Positions 27,372 to 35,203 of a stretch of 64,000 nt of DNA are shown in pieces. The stretch is from Chryseobacterium tagetis (GTDB lineage: Bacteria > Bacteroidota > Bacteroidia > Flavobacteriales > Weeksellaceae): contig NZ_JAERSE020000001.1 in assembly GCF_016735585.2 (NCBI RefSeq), forward strand, positions 496,001-560,000, written 5' to 3'. Position 1 is the first letter of the stretch; each line of letters begins with the position of its first letter. A model generated the notes under the pieces. That model worked only from the letters and a program-made list of their open reading frames with translations, did no database searches and was not told the origin of the DNA. The position numbers and the translations under genes were made by a program.

Positions 27372-27379
27372 TAAAAAAA

Positions 27380-28501
27380 ATGAAAATAGCTTTACTTTTA
27401 CCACGATCCGTTATTTATCCTTCAATCTCTTTTGATATCATAGATGGCTTTAAACAGTCATTGAAAAATATCGGTTTGGAGGGGTATCATGAAATTGTCT
27501 CTGCAAGCATTGGTGTTGCTGCAAAACATGAAGAAATTTATCAACGATGTGAACAGTTTTTAATAGAGGGAGCAGATATTATTATTGGATATATGAATCC
27601 TCTTGCTGCTGAGTTTGTACATCCTTTGTTTCAAGCTGCAGATAAAACACTTCTTGTACTTGACAGTGGATATCATTTTCCTGCTTTTGACGGCAAACTT
27701 TCCAATGCCTATTTTATTTCTTTACAAGGAAGTTTATGTACCCGAGTTATTGTTAATCAGGCCATTGAACAAGGTTATAAGAATTTTGCATTTAGCTGTT
27801 CTTTTTATGATGCGGGCTATCGTCCCTCTTATATCTATTCTGTTGCAGTAGAAGAGAAAGGAGGCACAATAGGTTTTAATCATATTACCTCTTTGCGGCG
27901 TTCAGATTTTACTTTAGCCCCTCTCAGAGAATATATTGAAAAAGAAGAGCAAACTGCTGTACTTGTTTCTTTTTGTGGAGATATGGCAGAAGATTTCTTT
28001 AATGAAAGCAATACTATTTCAGCGAATCATGCAGTGTACGGAACCTGTTTTACTGCGGATGAATCATGGCTTAAAAAAATAACCTATCCGGGAAAAGACT
28101 GGAATTCAGCAGTAGCGTGGTCGAACACTTTAAAAACACCTGAAAACGAGGCTTTTTTACATACGATGAATGGAATTAAAGAAGGAAAAGCCAATCTTTT
28201 TTCCTTATTAGGATGGGAAGCTGCCCTTTTTATAGGAATGGAAAATTTCAGATTTGATGATATTTCTATTGATTCACCACGGGGAAGAGTTTGGATGAAT
28301 CCTGATAATGGGTTTGCGGAAGCTCCTGTTTACTATGCGACCGTTATAAAAGCTAAGGATACAGAAAACTGCGAACTTAAAGATGTACATTTTGCATCTG
28401 TTACAGAAGCAGAGCGTGAAAGTCTGAAAATTAATATAAAAAATATGCAGAATGTAGAAGCCAATACATGGCTTAATGCATACGCTTGTTTAGAATCATA
28501 A
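27380..28501 (+). CDS. Type I periplasmic-binding-fold protein without signal peptide
   Basis: 373 residues from ATG 27380, chosen because the longer ORF (from 27347) would begin inside a terminator hairpin. The sequence starts directly with the first beta strand, MKIALLLPRSVIYPS, followed by DIIDGFKQSL and LIEGADIIIGYMNPLAAEFV, as in Peripla_BP amino-acid or amide binding proteins, but with no export signal. It is therefore probably a cytoplasmic sensor or an enzyme-associated binding protein. The next gene overlaps its stop codon by one base (TAATG), so the two are translationally coupled and probably work together. Confidence 0.75.
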   Translation: MKIALLLPRSVIYPSISFDIIDGFKQSLKNIGLEGYHEIVSASIGVAAKHEEIYQRCEQFLIEGADIIIGYMNPLAAEFVHPLFQAADKTLLVLDSGYHFPAFDGKLSNAYFISLQGSLCTRVIVNQAIEQGYKNFAFSCSFYDAGYRPSYIYSVAVEEKGGTIGFNHITSLRRSDFTLAPLREYIEKEEQTAVLVSFCGDMAEDFFNESNTISANHAVYGTCFTADESWLKKITYPGKDWNSAVAWSNTLKTPENEAFLHTMNGIKEGKANLFSLLGWEAALFIGMENFRFDDISIDSPRGRVWMNPDNGFAEAPVYYATVIKAKDTENCELKDVHFASVTEAERESLKINIKNMQNVEANTWLNAYACLES

Positions 28502-29439
28502 TGAAAGCAGTGAAAATAGCGGTATTATGCAATAACCGTATGGCAATTCCTGCGCTACAGGCTTTACAGTCGGCAGGAATACTTTGTGCAATAGGTGTAC
28601 CGGAAGGAAATACAGATGTTATTGATTTCTGTACAATGCTTTCAAAACAATCCGGGGTTCCGTTATTGATTTTGACAAAAAATCAATTTCATATTCAGAT
28701 ACAGGAAATGGTTCTCAAAAATACGCCTCACTATTGTTTTACCATGACATTTCCCTGGAAAATACCTTCTGAAATTTTAGAAAAGAATCGATCCTTTTTT
28801 TATAATTTTCATTATGGTTTACTTCCTGAAATGCGTGGGGCAGATCCCATATTTGAATCTCTTCGCAGAGGAGCTAAAGAAACAGGAATTACGGTTCATT
28901 CGATAGACAGAAAGATTGATACAGGATCTATTATAGTAAGAAAAACACTCCCTATTTCTTCAGATATGACACACGGGATGTTATCGACTCATCTTTCATG
29001 GCTTGGTGCGAATCTTCTAAATGAACTTTTACTATCGCTGAATGACGGCTATCAAGGTGTTGCACAGGATCATTCAAAAGCGAAATATTTTGCGAAACCA
29101 GGTGCGAAGGATGTCTGTATATTTTGGGAAACATCTGATGCCCAGACTGTAGATGCTTTAGTAAGAGCCTGTAATCCATGGAATAGAGGAGCATATACGC
29201 AATGGAACGGATGGAATATACGAATAGTTGAGACTACAATTGTAGAAAAAGTAATGGATCAACTTCATCCTCCGGGAACAATCCTCACATTGGATATGGA
29301 AAACGGATTTATAGTTCAGTGTGATAAGAATACTCAACTTAGACTGGATATTATCTATACCGATGAAGGGTTTATGAGTGGATCTAAATTAAGTACTTTT
29401 GGTTTAAAAAAAGGCGATCGGTTTACCTGGAATTATTAA
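28501..29439 (+). CDS. Fmt-like formyltransferase
   Basis: 312 residues from ATG 28501, which overlaps the preceding stop; the TTG at 28486 is the only other option. The formyl-THF transferase core is present: a NxH pair in FYNFHYGLLPEMRGADPIFE and a DTGSI motif (HSIDRKIDTGSII) supplying the catalytic Asp. A C-terminal subdomain follows (RACNPWNRGAYTQWNGWNIRI) as in methionyl-tRNA formyltransferase and in sugar N-formyltransferases. The genome's housekeeping Fmt is presumably elsewhere. The context points to formylation of an amine linked to the collar proteins or to the ligand of the binding protein; this is inference. Confidence 0.82.
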   Translation: MKAVKIAVLCNNRMAIPALQALQSAGILCAIGVPEGNTDVIDFCTMLSKQSGVPLLILTKNQFHIQIQEMVLKNTPHYCFTMTFPWKIPSEILEKNRSFFYNFHYGLLPEMRGADPIFESLRRGAKETGITVHSIDRKIDTGSIIVRKTLPISSDMTHGMLSTHLSWLGANLLNELLLSLNDGYQGVAQDHSKAKYFAKPGAKDVCIFWETSDAQTVDALVRACNPWNRGAYTQWNGWNIRIVETTIVEKVMDQLHPPGTILTLDMENGFIVQCDKNTQLRLDIIYTDEGFMSGSKLSTFGLKKGDRFTWNY

Positions 29440-29462
29440 CTTTTAATTCAAATTAAAAAAAT

Positions 29463-29492
29463 AAGTCCTGTATGAAGCTTCGTACAGGACTT
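29463..29492. terminator. Palindromic terminator after the formyltransferase gene
   Basis: A 30-nt near-perfect palindrome (aagtcctgta at 29463-29472 with tacaggactt at 29483-29492; the intervening bases also pair, with one wobble). T-tracts are weak on both sides. It ends the collar operon. Confidence 0.6.
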
Positions 29493-29574
29493 ACTTATTG
29501 ATGAACTTTTACTGCTACACCAATAATTTTATATTTATAGGCGAAAATTATTATTTTAATAGCTGTAGATCTGT

Positions 29575-29582
29575 TAAATTTG
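29575..29582 (+). promoter_or_regulatory. Possible -7 element of the TPR-HTH regulator gene
   Basis: TAAATTTG (29575-29582) fits TAnnTTTG and lies 77 bp before the start codon. The -33 element is unclear. Confidence 0.4.
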
Positions 29583-29658
29583 CAATCTCGCAAAAGGATA
29601 CCATTTATATTGGTTAAAAACGAATTGCTCGGGATGTAAAAATGTATGATTCTATTTT

Positions 29659-31308
29659 ATGAAACAATTACTCTGCTTATTTTTTATTGTTTTTTCTTCT
29701 TTCAACTTATTCAATGCAAAAGATAAACTGCTGTGTCCTGAAAATAAAGAAGTAGATCGCCTGATGGATGAAGCGATTGCTCTTAATAGAGAGGGTAAAA
29801 GCAAAGAAGCGATCGGAGTTCTTCAAAAAACTATTGATCTGTCAAAATCAGTAGGATGCGAAAAAGGTGAACTGGCTGCCACAAAAAATATGATGCTGGT
29901 TTATTCTCATGCTTATGACTATAAAAATGCATTGCAAATTTCTGAGAGAGTTAAAGATCTGGCGCTTAATCAGAAAAATTATAAAACACTGGCAACTTTA
30001 TATGGCACCAGAGCAACATTATATGATAATATGGGGCTGTACAATGAAAGTTTGAAGGAATACGAAACCGGATTGCAGTATGCAAAACTCATCCCTGATG
30101 CAGATACAAGTCATTACGAAATGTCACTTATCTATTATAATCTTAGCCCTTATTATCAAAACAGAAATGATGATAAGGTTTTGTATTATTTAGAAAAAAG
30201 CAGGGAAGAGATTCTGAAAGTGAGTGATAACAGCGAAGAAATTTCTTTAGAGAAAAAGATTGATATGTTGATTTCTGTCAACATGAATCTGGGAATCTAT
30301 TACAAGGATTCGCAAAACAAGAGAAAAGATATAAAACTGTCGGAATACTATTTCATGGAAGCTCTGAAAAGCCTCGATCAAGCAAAAGGTGAAGTAGATG
30401 CCTATACGAGAATAGATTTATATCAGGCGCTTCAGGAATTTTATAAACTTAAAAAAGATTATAAAAAATCAATAGAATACGGAGAGAAAATGCTTGTGCT
30501 GGAAAAATCTAACAGCATGCCTTATAACCGAAGAGTAGGCTATATGGTATTGGCAAAATCTTATCTGGGAATAGGGGACAATAAAATGTCTCAAAAATAT
30601 CTTGATCTTTATTCAAAGCTGAACGACAGTATATTAACAATAGAAAAAGAAGCAGTTGAGGTTCCTGTGAAAAAAATAATTTCCGAAACGAAAAAAAACA
30701 GTGACTATACGATTAAGAAAATTGCTCTTATTTCTTTAACTTTTCTTGTATTGATTACTGTTATCATGGTTATTTATCGAAAAAGAAGCAATAAAATTCT
30801 TCATAATAAATATCAGAACATTATCGCTAAACTCAACAGTGAAAAAGAAGCAAGTAATGAGGCAAAAATTTCTGATGATATAGAAAGTATAAAAATCAAA
30901 TTACCGGCAAATACACCCGACGAAACCACAAAAATATTGTTGCAGAAGCTGAAGAAATTTGAAACCTCAGAGAAGTTTCTCAAAAAGGAAATTAATACCA
31001 GCTGGCTTGCCAGTAACCTTAATACCAATCCTAAATACCTTTCAGAAACCATCAATACCTACAAAGGCAAAAACTTCACAAATTACATTAATGGATTACG
31101 GATAGACTATATTGTGCGTAAACTTTACAATGATCCGAAATACAGAGAATATAAAATAAGCTATCTGGCTGAAGAATGCGGATATGCTTCTTCACAGGTC
31201 TTTGTGATTGCATTTAAAAAAATAAATGAAGTAACACCCTCTTATTTTATAAAGAATTTAAAAGAAGATCAGGTAAATACTCAATCTCAGGAGCATTTGG
31301 CTTCATAA
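29659..31308 (+). CDS. Membrane-anchored TPR protein with AraC-type HTH
   Basis: 549 residues. Signal peptide or N-terminal anchor (LLCLFFIVFSSFNLFNA), then TPR repeats over about residues 30-330 (for example ALQISERVKDLALNQKNYKTLATLYG). One membrane helix follows (IALISLTFLVLITVIMVIYR, about 354-373) and a C-terminal cytoplasmic AraC-type HTH (KYLSETINTYKGKNFTNYI; YKISYLAEECGYASSQVFVIAFKK). This is a one-component periplasm-to-DNA regulator layout common in flavobacteria. Its HTH is very similar to that of the convergent gene at 31423. Confidence 0.88.
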   Translation: MKQLLCLFFIVFSSFNLFNAKDKLLCPENKEVDRLMDEAIALNREGKSKEAIGVLQKTIDLSKSVGCEKGELAATKNMMLVYSHAYDYKNALQISERVKDLALNQKNYKTLATLYGTRATLYDNMGLYNESLKEYETGLQYAKLIPDADTSHYEMSLIYYNLSPYYQNRNDDKVLYYLEKSREEILKVSDNSEEISLEKKIDMLISVNMNLGIYYKDSQNKRKDIKLSEYYFMEALKSLDQAKGEVDAYTRIDLYQALQEFYKLKKDYKKSIEYGEKMLVLEKSNSMPYNRRVGYMVLAKSYLGIGDNKMSQKYLDLYSKLNDSILTIEKEAVEVPVKKIISETKKNSDYTIKKIALISLTFLVLITVIMVIYRKRSNKILHNKYQNIIAKLNSEKEASNEAKISDDIESIKIKLPANTPDETTKILLQKLKKFETSEKFLKKEINTSWLASNLNTNPKYLSETINTYKGKNFTNYINGLRIDYIVRKLYNDPKYREYKISYLAEECGYASSQVFVIAFKKINEVTPSYFIKNLKEDQVNTQSQEHLAS

Positions 31309-31320
31309 AACAAGAAAAAA

Positions 31321-31350
31321 GCATTCAATATAATATTGAATGCTTTTTTT
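31321..31350. terminator. Bidirectional terminator between convergent regulator genes
   Basis: gcattcaatat and atattgaatgc form a perfect palindrome (31321-31343) with an A-run on the left (caagaaaaaa) and a T-run on the right (ttttttt), so it can stop both the gene on the left and the minus-strand gene on the right. Confidence 0.85.
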
Positions 31351-31422
31351 GGAGATAAATGAGTGAAGTTTACTATTTAAAATAAATCTGATTTCCAAAA
31401 TTCCTTTTGGGGTACCTATTCA

Positions 31423-32244
31423 TTAAGCAGAAAATTTATCAGGATTTTGGGTGGTATCATTTTTAAGCTGTTCTATAAAATAGGATGGGGTAACTCCGGT
31501 TTCCTTCTTGAATGCGATGGCGAAAACCTGTGAAGAAGCATATCCGCATTCTTCCGCTAAATAACTGATCTTGTAATCTCTGTACACCGGTATTTCATCT
31601 AATTTTTTAATAATGTATCGGATACGAAGTCCGTTGATATAGCTGCTGAAATTTTTTTCTGTATGGGTTTTTATAACCTCTGAAAGATATTTAGTATTCG
31701 TATTCAGATGATTAGACAGCCAGGTGAGATTAATATCTTTTCTGAGGTATTTTTCAGATCTCTCGAACTTACTGAGCTTTTTCAGAATGGTATTATATGT
31801 TTCTGTGGATATTGCGTGAAGACTTTTAACCGGAGTCTTGTTAATTTCAGTTTCAAGAACAGTCTTTAAAAGAACATTGTTTTCATTTTTATTCTTTTGT
31901 AAAAGATTACGGACATATTTTGCGAAAATATTCTGATGAGTCTTTATTTGGTAGGTTAAAAATGTAATGACAGATAATCCTATTATAGAACAAAACATAA
32001 TGAGCTTATTTGTTTTGTTGCCGTTAATATTTCCTGTAATCAGATGGGTTAAAGGTGCAGTGATTGTTTTCTTTTCGTGATCGGTAATGCTTTGGGCAAA
32101 TGAAATATTCTGGGCATTTACATGAAAATCGTTGAAAAAAGATAAGAAAGTGAAAATACAAACAGAACGTAGTAATACATGAGAATTAATATTTGCTTTG
32201 AAAGGAAAATAATTCCTTACATGAAACAGTAGATTTTGGTACAT
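31423..32244 (-). CDS. Membrane HTH regulator, TPR-less paralogue
   Basis: 273 residues. The N-terminal hydrophobic segment (VCIFTFLSFFNDFHVNAQ) looks like a signal peptide. It is followed by only about 45 residues, a membrane helix (LIMFCSIIGLSVITFLTYQI) and an AraC-type HTH nearly identical in its last 100 residues to the gene at 29659 (DYKISYLAEECGYASSQVF). The TPR sensor region is missing altogether, so it has DNA-binding ability but no visible sensor. It may be a degenerate duplicate or a constitutive or competing regulator. Confidence 0.83.
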   Translation of the reverse strand: MYQNLLFHVRNYFPFKANINSHVLLRSVCIFTFLSFFNDFHVNAQNISFAQSITDHEKKTITAPLTHLITGNINGNKTNKLIMFCSIIGLSVITFLTYQIKTHQNIFAKYVRNLLQKNKNENNVLLKTVLETEINKTPVKSLHAISTETYNTILKKLSKFERSEKYLRKDINLTWLSNHLNTNTKYLSEVIKTHTEKNFSSYINGLRIRYIIKKLDEIPVYRDYKISYLAEECGYASSQVFAIAFKKETGVTPSYFIEQLKNDTTQNPDKFSA

Positions 32245-32738
32245 AGTTTTATAAGTGTTGGCAAAACTGATTTGCTTGTCAAAAGTACTATCTATGGGCC
32301 CTATGATTAAAAATATGTATAGAATTTATTCCGATATAATTCTACCATAATTTTACCTAAAGCACTTATATACAGTTATGTTTATTTGTAAAACAGCTTT
32401 TGATGCTTTAGAGAGGTATGGGTTTGTCAATCAATGGTTGTTTTCGGTAATTATTTCAGAATTATTCTGAGCATCTATAATCGCCTATTTTGAAGAAAAT
32501 TCACTCATATTTTACGTTGAAAATATAGCATTATTGCTGTAATCATTCCAGTAAAGGTTTGGGGATGGTTCGTGTTTTTTATAACCTTGCACCAAGTTTT
32601 ATAGAAGTAGCTGTTTTCTGATTAAAACCAATAGGGGAATACCCCGTTCCAGACCTACACAAAACAAGTATTTTAGTAATTAGTAACTTCTTAAAGTACT
32701 GCTCGCATCATAAGAGTTTTTCATGTTTTTGTGTTTTT

Positions 32739-32766
32739 AAACCTCTCTTCGGGGAGGTTTTTTGAA
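32739..32766 (+). terminator. Orphan terminator with UUCG tetraloop
   Basis: AAACCTCTC (32739-32747), loop TTCG, GGGAGGTTT (32752-32760), then TTT: nine pairs with one G-T. The flanking text 'gagtttttcat...gtgttt' recurs before the terminator at 39326. No plus-strand gene lies upstream within this intergenic region. Confidence 0.75.
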
Positions 32767-33207
32767 GAAAACTTCGCAGAGAGGATATATTACTAAAGGT
32801 AAGCATATTTTCTTAGAACTTAAAACAGACCGTAGAGAAGATATTCCATTATAAGGAATTTAACCATAGAAAATATTAAAAACTAATGTCTAATCAATCT
32901 AAAAAATCTAACGTAAAGAGAATATGAATTTTTGTTTCGAACACCAGTTGTAACTCCATCAGCTATCTTTGAACCATAATAGGGAAATAGCTTACCTGAA
33001 ATAGGGCCGGAAAATCTTATAAATATGTAAATAAAGAGGTCGATTAATAGCCCTAAGCTTATTTTACAAAATTATTTTTTAATGAGAATAATTTTCTGTT
33101 TTTTAATGGTTAAAGTGTTAAATATCATTTTTTTATAATTCAAAGGTGTAAGATTTTTTGCTTGGAGGTTTTTTTACGTTTTCGTGAAAATGGTAATTAC
33201 AACTCAA

Positions 33208-33236
33208 TTTGATATAGAATTGTATGTTTAATTTTG
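33208..33236 (+). promoter_or_regulatory. Promoter of the 33282 regulator gene
   Basis: TTTG (33208-33211), 17 bp, TAATTTTG (33229-33236), a good Bacteroidetes promoter. Because it covers the TTG at 33234, translation must start later, at ATG 33282. Confidence 0.65.
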
Positions 33237-33281
33237 CGTTATTTTTTAAATATTAGCTCTTTACAGGGCCGTAACAACTCC

Positions 33282-34895
33282 ATGAAAAAACTCTCGATTA
33301 TTCTGAACTTATTCTTTTTGTCATTAACCTATTTATATGGCCAAAACCAGGAAGAGTACAGCAAGATTTATACAAAAACTTTTCTTGAAACCTCTCAGAA
33401 AGATTATAAGAAAGCGTTGAGGACTGCAGATTCATTGTTCCTTATTTCGGAGACGCCCATGTTTAAAGCGAAAAGTTTAATGCTTTCGGCGACGATATAT
33501 AAACAAATCGGTGAGACCAAAAAATCTGTTGAATATGCGATGAAGGCCGAGAAGATCATAGATGGAGTTGATGATCTTTGGTTATCTAAAATTGACGGTT
33601 TTTTAGCTTCCCAATATCGGTCTCTGGAACTTTTTGACCAGTCTTTAAACTATATCAATAAAAGCAGAGAGGTGATAAAAAGGCTCAATAATCCTAAAAT
33701 TGAAAGACAGATGATGGGATTCGTAATGCAGGAAAAAGCGTATTATGAATTGGGGGCAAAAGATTATAAAAAATCAATTGAAGCACTTAAAAAATCTCAG
33801 GAATATTTCGACACAAGCACACAGAATGATTATGAATTCCTGACTGCTCAGAATGAGCAATTATTTGGCCTGAATTATTTTAATCTAAAAGATTATGAGA
33901 AAGCCATTGCCTATTACGATTTGGCTTTGAAAAGACTGGATGAAATGCCTGATAATTTTGTAAAGGCGTTGGTTTATAACGGATATTCGGAAGTTTATAT
34001 TGATAAGAAAGATTTAAAAAAGGCGAAAAAATACCTTGATCTGGCAGAAGGAATTTCCAAAAATATACCCAATATAGAACTTAAAAAAGTGATCTATGAG
34101 ACGTCTCAGAATTATTATCTGCTCCAGCAGGATTTTAAAGAACTGTCTAAAGTAAATTTAAAAAAAGATTCTGTTTCTGAGCAGATTGCTGAAAATTCAA
34201 AGGCTTTTATCCGCGACTCCTATACTCATCTGGAAAATAAGAACAGGGATATTGAAAGAAATGTAAAATCTAAGAACTGGATCATTTTTGTGGTCGGATT
34301 TCTATTTGTTGCCGGGATGTTGTTTTTTCTTGTCTACCAGAAGTACCAGAGGAAAAAATTTGATAAGGTGAATCAGACCCTGAAGGATCTTAAAAGAACA
34401 GAAAGTTTAAAGGTAAGCAATATAGCCGGTGAAGTTAAAGAGAACGTGAAATTGCAAAATGATGGGATAATAGCCGATGAAGAAGAACCTATTATTGTAA
34501 GTAGTTATGAAAAAAAGGAGCATTCTTCTATCATGACCGAGACAACAGAAATTATGATTTTAAAAAAGCTTGAAGAATTTGAAAAATCGGCGGAGTTTAC
34601 CCGAAACGGAATTTCCCTTTCCTGTTTGGCTTCATCTTGTAAAACCAATGCAAAATATCTCTCCTATATTATCAATAATCACAAAGGAAAAGATTTTAAT
34701 AATTATATCAATGAGTTGAGAATCCATTATATAATAGAAAAGGTGAAAAAAGAACCTCTTTACCATAAATTTAAAATAGCAACGTTGGCAAAAGAGGCAG
34801 GATTTTCTTCTCAGAGTAAATTTTCGACGGCTTTTAAAAAAGTCACGGCAGTTTCTCCCTCTCAGTATTTCCAGCATTTGCAATCTGCTTCCTAA
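33282..34895 (+). CDS. TPR protein with AraC-type HTH, second full-length regulator
   Basis: 537 residues from ATG 33282, which begins a signal peptide (MKKLSIILNLFFLSLTYLYGQ). TPRs span about residues 20-320 (KSVEYAMKAEKI; YEKAIAYYDLALKRLDEMP; LKKAKKYLDLAEGI). A membrane helix (WIIFVVGFLFVAGMLFFLVYQK) follows, then a coiled linker and the AraC-type HTH (TNAKYLSYIINNHKGKDFNNYI; FKIATLAKEAGFSSQSKFSTAFKK). Same layout as 29659 but clearly diverged in the HTH. It lies just upstream of the large surface-protein gene, which it may regulate. Confidence 0.87.
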   Translation: MKKLSIILNLFFLSLTYLYGQNQEEYSKIYTKTFLETSQKDYKKALRTADSLFLISETPMFKAKSLMLSATIYKQIGETKKSVEYAMKAEKIIDGVDDLWLSKIDGFLASQYRSLELFDQSLNYINKSREVIKRLNNPKIERQMMGFVMQEKAYYELGAKDYKKSIEALKKSQEYFDTSTQNDYEFLTAQNEQLFGLNYFNLKDYEKAIAYYDLALKRLDEMPDNFVKALVYNGYSEVYIDKKDLKKAKKYLDLAEGISKNIPNIELKKVIYETSQNYYLLQQDFKELSKVNLKKDSVSEQIAENSKAFIRDSYTHLENKNRDIERNVKSKNWIIFVVGFLFVAGMLFFLVYQKYQRKKFDKVNQTLKDLKRTESLKVSNIAGEVKENVKLQNDGIIADEEEPIIVSSYEKKEHSSIMTETTEIMILKKLEEFEKSAEFTRNGISLSCLASSCKTNAKYLSYIINNHKGKDFNNYINELRIHYIIEKVKKEPLYHKFKIATLAKEAGFSSQSKFSTAFKKVTAVSPSQYFQHLQSAS

Positions 34896-35203
34896 AAAAC
34901 AGGAAGAAGATAACTGATTCTGTTTAATTTTTATAAATATATAATAATCAAGATTTTAAAACAGGTAATTGTGTATCCGTTTTACGGAATATGGGCTTTC
35001 ATTCCCTTGTTTTCAAGAAATAGCAAGTCTAATATTGCACCAGAAATTGAATAGTTAACTGTACTCATCAAAGCTTTTATTTAAAACACCACATCCTTTC
35101 ATTTTTTGAATAGATGCAAGAATAAATATGTCGTTATCTCAAAAATGAACTGTATTGAGATTGAACATAAATAATTGAAAATATTAATAAAATATCATTT
35201 TGA
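34896..35203 (+). other. Intergenic region upstream of the large surface-protein gene
   Basis: 308 bp, AT-rich. It must contain the terminator of the regulator gene and the promoter of the surface-protein operon, but no strong hairpin and no canonical TAnnTTTG element was found. Confidence 0.3.

Larger units (their letters stand above)
32245..33281. other. Long intergenic region between divergent regulator genes (about 1 kb)
   Basis: AT-rich and without convincing ORFs. It contains an orphan UUCG-loop terminator (32739-32766) on the plus strand and a promoter for the TPR-HTH gene (33208-33236). About 470 bp upstream of the orphan terminator could encode a non-coding transcript; no known RNA family was recognised. 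Confidence 0.4.

Noticed and set aside
27347..27379. Longer N-terminus for the binding-fold protein
   Set aside because: The start falls inside the hairpin 27340-27366; ATG 27380 begins the first strand of the fold.
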